Shown here in pieces: positions 52,965 through 60,756 of a stretch of DNA of 64,000 bases. The stretch is from contig DATKFW010000131.1 in assembly GCA_035511075.1 (NCBI GenBank), forward strand, positions 1 through 64,000, in the 5' to 3' direction. Source of the stretch: DATAUD01 sp035511075 (GTDB lineage Bacteria > Verrucomicrobiota > Verrucomicrobiia > Limisphaerales > Palsa-1400). The number at the start of each line of letters is the position of its first letter. Within the stretch, counting starts at the first letter, position 1. The translations under genes and the position numbers were made by a program. The notes beneath the pieces are model-generated. The model ran no database searches. It was not told the origin of the DNA and worked only from the letters and a program-made list of their open reading frames with translations.

Positions 52965-53879
52965 TTACCCTCGGCTGACTGTGGCACGGAGCGCGTTGAA
53001 AACCGTCTCCACGGGCAAGTCAACCAGGCCGCCGGGGTGGCGTAGAATCTTTATTCTGTCGCTCTGCGGCCGCCAGGTTGTCTCGGCGGTCGGACCCCAG
53101 AGCGCCAAACCAGGCAGGTCCAGGGCCGCCGCAAGGTGGGTTATCCCGGAATCATGCCCAATAAAGGCGGCGCACGATTTCATTTTTCGCGCCAGTTCCA
53201 CCAATGGCAAATCCTGCGCGATGACGGCGCGCCCCGTCGGCACAACGGCCGCCAGCCGCTGGCATCGCGAGCCTTCCGCTTCGCCGCCGATAAGGAGAAA
53301 ATTCCATTGAGTCTTGAGAGCCAGAATTTCTAGAAGTTCCTTCCATTTCTGTTCGGGCCAATTTTTCTGTTCGCCACCGCTTCCGGGATGCAACGCGAGG
53401 CAATCGCCTTCGACGCGGTCCGCGCCCGCGGGCAGATCGAGCCGCGCACGCGCGTCCGCATCGCGAATTCCGAGGGCCTCCAACGGGCGCAACAAGAGTT
53501 CAGTGGCATGCACATTGAGCGCCTCGTCCGGGCGGTGCGGTCCGGCGATAAATCTCGCGGCGCTGCAGAGCGAGACGTTACTTTGGAATATCCGTTCCGG
53601 GTCGTAGACATAGGAAACAATCAGGTCGAACTCAGAAAAGTATTCGACGGCCGCGGGAAGCCGGGAACCGTCCCGCGCAAAAAGGCCCGCCAGGGCGGCG
53701 GATTCAAGCGCCGACGCCCGCTCCGCCAGGCCGCCGGCAACGGCAATCGAGGCGATGCGCGGCTGCCCGAGGATTTCGATTGGGAGGCCCGGGAAATGCC
53801 CGCGCAACGCCGCCAGGACCGGCAGCGTCAAGATGAAGTCGCCGAGCGCGCCTCCGCGAATGACCAGGATTTTCCGCAT
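52965..53879 (-). CDS. Glycosyltransferase family 9 (ADP-heptose:LPS heptosyltransferase-like)
   Basis: 304 residues, GT-B fold. N-terminal MRKILVIRGGALGDFILTLPVLAALRGHFPG is the GT9 signature with the catalytic Asp in GDFI. The C-terminal nucleotide-sugar domain has LALHPGSGGEQKNWP, FLLIGGEAEGSRC and the FIGHDSGITHLAAALDLPGLALWGPT block. GT9 enzymes transfer heptose or related sugars to lipopolysaccharide core on the cytoplasmic face of the inner membrane. It stands alone and is divergent from the aldo-keto reductase gene (48-base gap), without other LPS genes nearby, so the acceptor is uncertain. Confidence 0.9.
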   Translation of the reverse strand: MRKILVIRGGALGDFILTLPVLAALRGHFPGLPIEILGQPRIASIAVAGGLAERASALESAALAGLFARDGSRLPAAVEYFSEFDLIVSYVYDPERIFQSNVSLCSAARFIAGPHRPDEALNVHATELLLRPLEALGIRDADARARLDLPAGADRVEGDCLALHPGSGGEQKNWPEQKWKELLEILALKTQWNFLLIGGEAEGSRCQRLAAVVPTGRAVIAQDLPLVELARKMKSCAAFIGHDSGITHLAAALDLPGLALWGPTAETTWRPQSDRIKILRHPGGLVDLPVETVFNALRATVSRG

Positions 53880-53927
53880 TTCTTGTTCTTGCCAGACGGA
53901 CGGGCCAATGATAGTCTTCGACCATCG

Positions 53928-54833
53928 ATGAATACCAATCGATTCAGCCGCCGCAGTTTTCTGAAACGTTCGGCCGCCGGGTCATTGTTGCTGGCGCAGG
54001 GGGGATTGATGCGCGCGAGCGCCCCGGCGCAACGGACCGCCGCTGATCAAGTGACGTTGGGCAACACGGGCATCCGGCTGAGTCGCGTGGGCATGGGCAC
54101 CGGCAGCGACAACGGGCACATTCAACGCGCCTTGGGGAAGGAGGGCTTCAACAGCCTCGTTCACTACGCCTACGATCAGGGCATCACCTATTTTGACTGC
54201 GCCCAACAGTACGCGACATTCGACTGGATTGCCGACGCCATCCGGGGACTTCCGCGGGAGAAGCTCTTTATCCAATCCAAGATCAACCACCAGCCGGAGG
54301 ACATTCTCAAGGAAATCGACCTTCACCGCAAAGTATTTGACACCGATTACGTGGACAGCCTGTTGATCCACTGCATGATCAACAAGGATTGGCCCGAAAG
54401 CTGGAAGCGGATCCGCGATGGATATGACCAGGCCCAGGAGAAAAAATGGATTCGCGCCAAAGGAGTCTCGTGCCACAGCCTGCCCGCGTTGCGCGACGCT
54501 GTGGAATCGGATTGGCCGCAAGTGCATTTGGTGAGGGTCAATCCACAAGGGGCATTTATGGACGGCCCGGAGCAGAATTATAACATGGTGACCAACGACA
54601 CGGCGCCGGTGATGGAGCAATTGAAAATCATGCGCGCCAAAGGCCGCGGCGTCATCGGGATGAAGATGGTGGGCAATGGGACCTTCCTGAACGCGGAAGA
54701 CCGGCAAAAGGCCCTCCGTTTTGCGATGTCATTGCCGGAGGTCAACGCGGTGGTCATCGGTTTTAAGAGCCGCGCTGAAGTTGACGAGGGGATCAGCCGC
54801 GTCAACGCCGTGCTTGCGGAACTCCCGGCTTAA
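53928..54833 (+). CDS. Tat-exported aldo/keto reductase
   Basis: 301 residues from the ATG at 53928; the longer open frame upstream is the GT9 gene read backwards. The N-terminus has a twin-arginine signal, SRRSFLKRSAAGSLLLAQGG. The aldo-keto reductase barrel follows with the tetrad Asp and Tyr in YFDCAQQYATFD, Lys in LFIQSKINH and His in SLLIHCMI. NADPH-dependent carbonyl reduction is typical; Tat export implies folding with cofactor in the cytoplasm. The C-terminus (VNAVVIGFKSRAEVDEGISRV) is normal for the family. It precedes the EgtD-like gene by 20 bases, so the two may be co-transcribed. Confidence 0.88.
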   Translation: MNTNRFSRRSFLKRSAAGSLLLAQGGLMRASAPAQRTAADQVTLGNTGIRLSRVGMGTGSDNGHIQRALGKEGFNSLVHYAYDQGITYFDCAQQYATFDWIADAIRGLPREKLFIQSKINHQPEDILKEIDLHRKVFDTDYVDSLLIHCMINKDWPESWKRIRDGYDQAQEKKWIRAKGVSCHSLPALRDAVESDWPQVHLVRVNPQGAFMDGPEQNYNMVTNDTAPVMEQLKIMRAKGRGVIGMKMVGNGTFLNAEDRQKALRFAMSLPEVNAVVIGFKSRAEVDEGISRVNAVLAELPA

Positions 54834-54853
54834 TTTCGCTTCCACGCCAAGCT

Positions 54854-55831
54854 ATGCCATCGACTGTCAGCGTGACGGTCCATCCCGGTCAATTTCCCGC
54901 GAGCATCCGTAGTGAATTGATCCAGCGCCTGCGCCAACGGCGAATTCCGCCGAAATTCCATTATCAGTCCTACAAACAGTCGCAAAAATGGCTGGCTCTT
55001 CACAATGCATGGTCGCCGTCACGCACCGATCCCGATTGCGCCGCCATTTACGATCAAAGCTTCGCGGCCGCTGGCGGGTTAATTGCCGAAGGCCCGGTGC
55101 GTGTGATCGGTTTGGGATGCGGAGGTGGGCAAAAAGAAGCCCGGCTGCTCACATTATTGGCCGAACAAGGAAGGGAGCTTTCCTACACGCCATGCGATGT
55201 GAGCCTGCCTCTGGTCCTGACTGCCACGGAAGAGGCCACCCGCGCCGTTGGGAGTCTGCCTTGCACCCCGTTGCTGTGCGACCTGGCCGTGGCGGATGAC
55301 CTGCCCGCCGTCCTAAACCGACTGGGGGAAAAAACGCCGCTTAGAATCATCACTTTTTTCGGAATGATTCCCAATTTTGAGCCGGACGACATCGCACCCC
55401 GGCTGGCGGCGGTGATTCGTCCAGGCGATATTCTTCTTGTCAGCGCCAATCTTGCGCCGGGGCCTGACTACGCCGCAGGAGTCCGGCGGATTTTGCGCGG
55501 GTACGACAACCCGGAAACGCGTGATTGGCTCCTGACATTTCTATTTGACCTGGGAATTGAACCCGGCGACGGCGTCCTGCAAATCCACATCGAAGAGGCG
55601 CAGGGGCTTCGACGTATCGCCGCGGATTTTCAGTTCTTGCGCGACCGGGCGTTGACGCTGGACGACGAACGCATTGAGTACCGGGCCGGCGAATCGTTGC
55701 GCCTGTTTTTCTCATACCGTTACACACCTGAAAAGAGCGAACAACTCTTAAGCTCGCATCGATTGAAGCTGGTGGGTCAGTGGATCACCAAATCGGGCGA
55801 AGAAGGTGTTTTCGCCTGCCGGGTTGATTAG
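54854..55831 (+). CDS. EgtD-like (histidine-specific type) SAM-dependent methyltransferase
   Basis: 325 residues. The fold and motifs follow Methyltransf_33/EgtD: FHYQSYKQSQKWLALHNAWSPSR, SAM motif VIGLGCGGGQKEARLL, TPCDVSLPLVLTATE, IITFFGMIPNFEPDD, GDILLVSANLAPGPDY, and a C-terminal FFSYRYTPEKSEQLLSSHRL. EgtD makes trimethylhistidine for ergothioneine, but no EgtB-like sulfoxide synthase lies nearby and the N-terminal histidine-binding region is divergent, so another amino-acid-like substrate is possible. Co-directional with the Tat aldo-keto reductase. Its end overlaps the convergent DHPS-like gene by four bases. Confidence 0.78.
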   Translation: MPSTVSVTVHPGQFPASIRSELIQRLRQRRIPPKFHYQSYKQSQKWLALHNAWSPSRTDPDCAAIYDQSFAAAGGLIAEGPVRVIGLGCGGGQKEARLLTLLAEQGRELSYTPCDVSLPLVLTATEEATRAVGSLPCTPLLCDLAVADDLPAVLNRLGEKTPLRIITFFGMIPNFEPDDIAPRLAAVIRPGDILLVSANLAPGPDYAAGVRRILRGYDNPETRDWLLTFLFDLGIEPGDGVLQIHIEEAQGLRRIAADFQFLRDRALTLDDERIEYRAGESLRLFFSYRYTPEKSEQLLSSHRLKLVGQWITKSGEEGVFACRVD

Positions 55832-56718
55832 AAAACGCGCAGAGTTTCCAGCACGGGGCGGACGCGAGCCACCTCGTGGGTGCGGAAAAGGTCCGTCTTT
55901 CCCAGCGCGGCCAGGACGGCGAAAAACGGCTCCGCGCAACGCACCTCCTGGCCGAAATACTCAAACGCATGCGGCAACGCCTGGCAAATGGGAAAGCCAA
56001 TCGTGCGCAATCGGAAGCTGTTCAAGAATGTGGTCATCTGATGGCGCACGCGTGTCGCGCTGTCCTGGAGGTTGCGATAATAAAAGCCGAGGCCCGGGTC
56101 GAGCAGAATTTTTTCCGCGCCTTCCCTGGCGGCCATCTCCGTCATCCGCGAAAAACTCTCGTGCATCGCGCCGATCACGTCGCCGCTGAAATCGAAGTCT
56201 CCCACCTGGCGAACGTTGGGTCCCTGGACGTAGCAGACGATTACCGCCGCCTTGTGTTCGCCAGCCAGCCGAAAAATATCAGGCGCGTCCTGGGTGCCGG
56301 TCAGGTTGATTACGGTTGCGCCGCTTTCGAGGCAGGCGCGCGCCACTTCGGTCCGGTAGGTTTCGACGGAGACCAGAATCCCGGCGGCGGCCAGTTCGCG
56401 GACCACTGGCAGCAACCGGTCCGTTTGGGCGCGGGCGTCCAGCAGCGCGGCGTGGGAAAGGCTTGATTCCGCGCCGACGTCAATTATTTTTGCGCCTTGC
56501 GCCCGCAAAACTTTGCCCCGCTCGATGGCGCGATCCACGGTCAGGCACACGCTTTCCCGATACCACGAATCGGGCGAAAGATTAATGACGCCCATGATTT
56601 CGGGGGCGGAGTTGAAGGCAAGGTGTTGGCCGCCGATGGAGAATTCACGCACCTTGGCCGCGGCGGCGTCCCGGTGGTTTTCCAGCAACCCGGCCAAATG
56701 CTCCAGCGACAACATCAT
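55828..56718 (-). CDS. Dihydropteroate synthase-like pterin-binding protein
   Basis: 296 residues of the DHPS/methyltetrahydrofolate-methyltransferase barrel. Motif IMGVINLSPDSWYRES parallels the folP IMGILNVTPDSFSDG loop, and GAKIIDVGAESS parallels DIGGESTRPG. Later blocks are VSVETYRTEVARACLESGATVINLTG, ILLDPGLGFYY and FRTHEVARVRPVLETLRV, like the folP RVHDV..... end. The PDSWY variant and altered glutamine/lysine pocket make a standard folP role doubtful. The start ATG overlaps the stop of the haem protein gene (ATGA). Either a divergent DHPS or a related C1-carrier enzyme. Confidence 0.75.
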   Translation of the reverse strand: MMLSLEHLAGLLENHRDAAAAKVREFSIGGQHLAFNSAPEIMGVINLSPDSWYRESVCLTVDRAIERGKVLRAQGAKIIDVGAESSLSHAALLDARAQTDRLLPVVRELAAAGILVSVETYRTEVARACLESGATVINLTGTQDAPDIFRLAGEHKAAVIVCYVQGPNVRQVGDFDFSGDVIGAMHESFSRMTEMAAREGAEKILLDPGLGFYYRNLQDSATRVRHQMTTFLNSFRLRTIGFPICQALPHAFEYFGQEVRCAEPFFAVLAALGKTDLFRTHEVARVRPVLETLRVF

Positions 56719-59700
56719 TTCTCAAAGGCCGGGCTATTCCGCTTCCCGCCGGCCTGGAGGTAGGCGATCAAATCCCAAATTTCTCCCTCAGTCATCGAGT
56801 TGACCAATCCGTCGGGCATCGGCGAGACTTTGGAGGCGCGCCGGCTGAGAATGTCGGCCTTGAGGATTTCCACCTTGGTCTGGCGAATCGGCGCCGTCAT
56901 GAGCACCAGCTTCTGGTCGTTCTCTTCCACGACGCGGCCAGTGAGGATGTCGCCGTCCCTGGTTTCGATGATCGTATTTTGATAAAGCTCGGAAACAACC
57001 TTCGACGGCTCGAGGATGGATTCCAATATGTCGCGCGAGCTTAGCCGGCTTGACACAGCGGCGAGTTCCGGCCCCACCGAACCGCCGCTTCTGCCAAAAC
57101 GATGGCACAGGATGCACTGCGCCTGGGAATAGGCCGCCTTACCCTTGGCGAAGGAGCGGCCGGATTTTGCTTTGTCCAGGTCGGGTTGAAGATCCTCCAT
57201 GGTCCAGTCCTTGACAAATTTGCCCACGGCTAAAGTGCTGTTGTCGGAATTGGTCTCTTTGGGAAGGTACGCGGCAAGCGCCTCCTGGTCGGCGGGAGTG
57301 AGCGCATCGATAAATTCATTGCGGAAATTCTTCAAAAACGATGGGAAACTGGCGCCGTCGCTGTAATCGCGGTCAACGTCCTTGAAGTATTGGAGGATGT
57401 CGGGTGGATGGCTGGCGTGATCGCGATCCTTTTTGAACCAGGCCAGATAATCCTTTCGCTCGTCGAGCGTCCAGCCATCGACGATGTTTCGTAGGCGCAT
57501 GGCATAATAGGTCTGTTCCTCCTGCGTCGGCGGTTTGTCCATCAGCGCCAGGGTCTTGCCGACGGCGTCCGGGGCCTTCAAATAGAGCAGGAGCTGGCAG
57601 AGTTCCCGATTGACGTCGAATTCGGCCGCGGGATAAAGCGGGTCCAGTTCCGCAATGGTGCGTTTGGCAAGGTCGGCGTCGGGCGGCCCTTGGCGCGAGA
57701 AGCAAACTTCGAGCACTCGCAACTTCAACAATTCCAGTTGTTCACTGAGGCCGGCGATGGGAAACTTTTCCAGCGCGTTGAGAATGGGCTGTTGGGTGGG
57801 CCGGCCGCCAAGCCGCGCAAGGGCCAGCAACGCCGTCAAGCCGCCTTCTTCATCGGTCTCAGCCAGGGCGCGGTCCTTCCACCACGCCACGTCCTGCGAT
57901 TCCAGGGCTATCCGCGCCGCGTAGCGAATCCAGCGGTCCGGACTCGACAGGCTGGACCAGACGGCGTCGACGATTCGGGGGTCGCGCTCGCCATCGAAGG
58001 CTTCCAAATCGTGGCGCAGCCGGCGGGCTTCCTTGCCGTCGGCTTCCCTGGCCCGCTCGAGTGCTGATTTTCTCGGCTCCCTGACTTTGTCGCCGATATA
58101 GGTCACGCGATAGAGGCCGGACTCGATGCCGCGGCCGCCTGTGATGAGATAAAGCGCGCCGTCATTGCCGAAATCCAAGGCTGTCAAGTTCAACGGCACG
58201 CCGCGAAGCACGGTCTCAATGGTCGCATCGTAGCTGGCGCCGTCGGGGGTAAAATGGACCGCAAAGAGGCGGCCATAAGACCAATCCTCCATGAAAAAGG
58301 AGTTGCGATATCGTTCAGGGAGATCGCCGCGCCCGCCGAACATGACGCCGGTTGGCGAGCCGAGTCCTACGTTCAACAGAGACGGCAAGGTGTCCTCGTA
58401 GTATTCGGGAAATTTTCCCGATCCTTCGCGAAAACCGTAGTCGCCGCCGGCAACCCAGAGATTGACGCGCGTTGGCCGGTACCAGGCCGTGCCCCAATCC
58501 CATTCCATGTCGCTGTCAAAACCGAAAAGTTCCCCGTCCGGACTGAATGCGATGGCGTAGGTGTTGCGTGTGCCCGCCGCGAACAGCTCGCAGTTTTTCC
58601 CGTCCATATCCATGCGCAACACGGCGCCGCCCGGTGGTTGCAGGCCTGCGCCGAAACCGTTTCCGTCCTCCGCCCGCGTGAGCAATTGGTCGTCGGCATA
58701 ATTTCGGTGGGGCGAATTGGGCAGCACGTCGGCGGGTATCTTTGTGAAATTGCCGTTGACCATGTAAAGCTTGTGGTCCGGGCCTAGTATGAGGTCGTGG
58801 GGGCCGTGTTCGCCACCGTGGTTGAACTCGCGCAGAAATTCCGGCGCGTCAAAGAGGTCGCCCCTGGCGCGGAGACGGTATATTCCCAGCCCTTTGGGAC
58901 CTTCCCCGTCAACATAAAGGTAGTCGTCCGCGTAGAGCAATCCCATGGCGGAAGTGACCGGCTGATCGATGCGTTCGATTTGCGCCACCCGCCCCTTGGA
59001 AAGGGTGATGCGGAGCAGGTCGCCCTCGACCTGCGGCGAAATGATCAAGCGGCCCTTGGGATCGATGGTCATGGAAATCCACGAACCTTCCGTCGAGTCG
59101 GCCGAATGGAGCAGTTCCACTTTGAACCCGGGTTCGACGCGAATCGAGGCGGCTGGTGTCGCCTCGGGTGTTACAAAAATGTCGCCCCACGGTTGGTCGC
59201 CGAGTTTGCCGACGATGACGGCGGGTTTCCACGCGGAATCGTCGAAATTGATCTGGGTCCAATTCGACGTTTCGTGGTCGGAATAGACCCATTTGCTATC
59301 GGTGATCACCGTGTCGATCCAGTGCAAGCCGGCGTGCTGCGCCGGAATGTAGGTTTGGCGCACGGAGCCGAGGGTGGGCATCGTCATCTCCAGGCGCACG
59401 ATCAATCCGGCCGCCGATGCATCGTTTTGGCATCGCGCGGCAATGACGTTTTCGCCGGGCACAATGCGCTTCGTGACATCGACATATTTCGGCTTGGCCC
59501 AATCGTCGATGGACACGATCTTCTGGCCATTGATGAAAATCTCCGCGCTGTCGTCGCCGCTGGCGGCAAGACGCGATTGGATGAGGCCGTCTTTGGCAGT
59601 AAAGGTCCTGCGAAAATAGCGGACTTCCTTTTGGGTGAATTGGCTGTTGGTTGAGGACCAAATCCATTGCGGCACCTGTGCGCGCGCCACCGTGGGCGCC

Positions 59701-59756
59701 AATGCCAGGCAAAGCAAGGCCGCGTAATGAGATCGTCGGAATTGAAACCTTATCAT
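56715..59756 (-). CDS. PVC-type haem-binding protein (beta-propeller, HEAT and cytochrome c domains)
   Basis: 1013 residues with a Sec signal (LCLALAPTVARA/Q). Residues about 25-190 form a PA14/galactose-binding-like sandwich (YFRRTFTAKDGLIQSRLAASGDDSAEIFINGQ). A glucose/sorbosone-dehydrogenase-like propeller follows (PPGGAVLRMDMDGKNCELFAAGTRNTYAIAFSPDGELFGFDSD, GDYGFREGSGKFP). Helical HEAT-type repeats occupy about 560-800, and the C-terminus has a CxxCH haem site (CILCHRFGRSGGSVGPELAAVSSRL) plus the Pirellula/Verrucomicrobium haem-binding domain, ending MTEGEIWDLIAYLQAGG. Such proteins are abundant periplasmic oxidoreductases of these phyla, with unknown sugar-like substrates. It lies 49 bases after the TIM-barrel gene and is coupled to the DHPS-like gene. 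Confidence 0.92.
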   Translation of the reverse strand: MIRFQFRRSHYAALLCLALAPTVARAQVPQWIWSSTNSQFTQKEVRYFRRTFTAKDGLIQSRLAASGDDSAEIFINGQKIVSIDDWAKPKYVDVTKRIVPGENVIAARCQNDASAAGLIVRLEMTMPTLGSVRQTYIPAQHAGLHWIDTVITDSKWVYSDHETSNWTQINFDDSAWKPAVIVGKLGDQPWGDIFVTPEATPAASIRVEPGFKVELLHSADSTEGSWISMTIDPKGRLIISPQVEGDLLRITLSKGRVAQIERIDQPVTSAMGLLYADDYLYVDGEGPKGLGIYRLRARGDLFDAPEFLREFNHGGEHGPHDLILGPDHKLYMVNGNFTKIPADVLPNSPHRNYADDQLLTRAEDGNGFGAGLQPPGGAVLRMDMDGKNCELFAAGTRNTYAIAFSPDGELFGFDSDMEWDWGTAWYRPTRVNLWVAGGDYGFREGSGKFPEYYEDTLPSLLNVGLGSPTGVMFGGRGDLPERYRNSFFMEDWSYGRLFAVHFTPDGASYDATIETVLRGVPLNLTALDFGNDGALYLITGGRGIESGLYRVTYIGDKVREPRKSALERAREADGKEARRLRHDLEAFDGERDPRIVDAVWSSLSSPDRWIRYAARIALESQDVAWWKDRALAETDEEGGLTALLALARLGGRPTQQPILNALEKFPIAGLSEQLELLKLRVLEVCFSRQGPPDADLAKRTIAELDPLYPAAEFDVNRELCQLLLYLKAPDAVGKTLALMDKPPTQEEQTYYAMRLRNIVDGWTLDERKDYLAWFKKDRDHASHPPDILQYFKDVDRDYSDGASFPSFLKNFRNEFIDALTPADQEALAAYLPKETNSDNSTLAVGKFVKDWTMEDLQPDLDKAKSGRSFAKGKAAYSQAQCILCHRFGRSGGSVGPELAAVSSRLSSRDILESILEPSKVVSELYQNTIIETRDGDILTGRVVEENDQKLVLMTAPIRQTKVEILKADILSRRASKVSPMPDGLVNSMTEGEIWDLIAYLQAGGKRNSPAFEK

Positions 59757-59804
59757 AGTGAACTGCTTAAGCGGACGAATTAGGAGCGGGGCGCATTCAG
59801 AAAA

Positions 59805-60731
59805 TCAACCTGGCAAGGTCGCTTCGGTGGCCTGGACGAACGGGTCGAGGGTTTTTTTCGCGATGAGCAGGCCGGGTTCTTCGAGTTGCGGGCCGCCGTC
59901 GTGATTGCGATAAACGGGGTCATGAAAGCCTTCAATGTTTAAATCCGAATCGTATCCCGCGCGCAACAGGGCATGGACGATTTGCGCCCAGTCAGCGTGG
60001 CCCATGCCGGGGAACCGATGTTCCGCCACGCCGGGATGACAAACACCGTAAGTTTCCAGCAATGGCCGGTCGATATAGGCGTCCTTGGCGTGGACATGGA
60101 AGATGCGCCGGCCGAACTTGTGGATGTTGGCCACCGGATCAATAAATTGACAAAGGAGATGAGCGGCGTCCCATTCCAAACCAATGTTTTCGCATTGGGT
60201 CTGGTTGAACAGGCGTTCCCACATTGAGGGCTGGCCCATGATGTTGTAGTGCATGACCGGCAAATGCCAGGCGCCCTGGGGACAATTCTCAAAGGCGATG
60301 CGCACGCCGCGCCCGGCGGCGTGGCGCGCCAGCGGTTCCCAAAACGCGAGTATTTGCGGGATGTAATTTTCAAACGGTTTGTAAACCGGATTTCCGCCGC
60401 GCTCATTCATCTCCAATTCGATCACCGCGCCGGCAAACCCGGAAACAGTCTTGACTCCAATATGGGCCGCGACTTCAATGGCCCGGAGCACGATGGCGCG
60501 GGCCGATTCCGTTTGCTTCGGATCGAGAGGATTTCCGTAAAAGGCGCCGATGGCCGATACGCGAATATCACGGCTCTTTGCCTCACCCGCGAACTTTTCC
60601 GCCGCCGCCCTCCAGTCGTCAACAGGCGGGCCGGCCGGAGAATCGGCAAAACGCATCCATTGGATCGAGCGGAAGCCCAGTTTTTGCGCCCACTCCAATT
60701 CATCCGCCCTGCATAACACGCCAACTCGCAT
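59805..60731 (-). CDS. Sugar phosphate isomerase/epimerase TIM-barrel protein
   Basis: 308 residues from the ATG at 60731; the frame is open to 60767, but that would overlap the PTS gene and disrupt the first strand MRVGVLCRADELEWAQ. Xylose-isomerase-like barrel with metal ligands in VRIAFENCPQG, NIGLEWDAAHLLC, IFHVHAKDAYID, and LNIEGFHDPVY. The blocks GFAGAV.E, W..LA.HA and EPGLLIAKKTLDPFV are typical of verrucomicrobial members near oxidoreductases. It follows the PTS protein gene by 25 bases and precedes the haem propeller protein, suggesting joint catabolism of a PTS sugar or a glycoside. Confidence 0.85.
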   Translation of the reverse strand: MRVGVLCRADELEWAQKLGFRSIQWMRFADSPAGPPVDDWRAAAEKFAGEAKSRDIRVSAIGAFYGNPLDPKQTESARAIVLRAIEVAAHIGVKTVSGFAGAVIELEMNERGGNPVYKPFENYIPQILAFWEPLARHAAGRGVRIAFENCPQGAWHLPVMHYNIMGQPSMWERLFNQTQCENIGLEWDAAHLLCQFIDPVANIHKFGRRIFHVHAKDAYIDRPLLETYGVCHPGVAEHRFPGMGHADWAQIVHALLRAGYDSDLNIEGFHDPVYRNHDGGPQLEEPGLLIAKKTLDPFVQATEATLPG

Positions 60732-60756
60732 GACTAGGGAGAATGCCGGGGGCGCG

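Noticed and set aside
53388..53927. Long N-terminal extension of the aldo-keto reductase
   Set aside because: Antisense reading of the GT9 gene; the Tat signal marks the true start at 53928.
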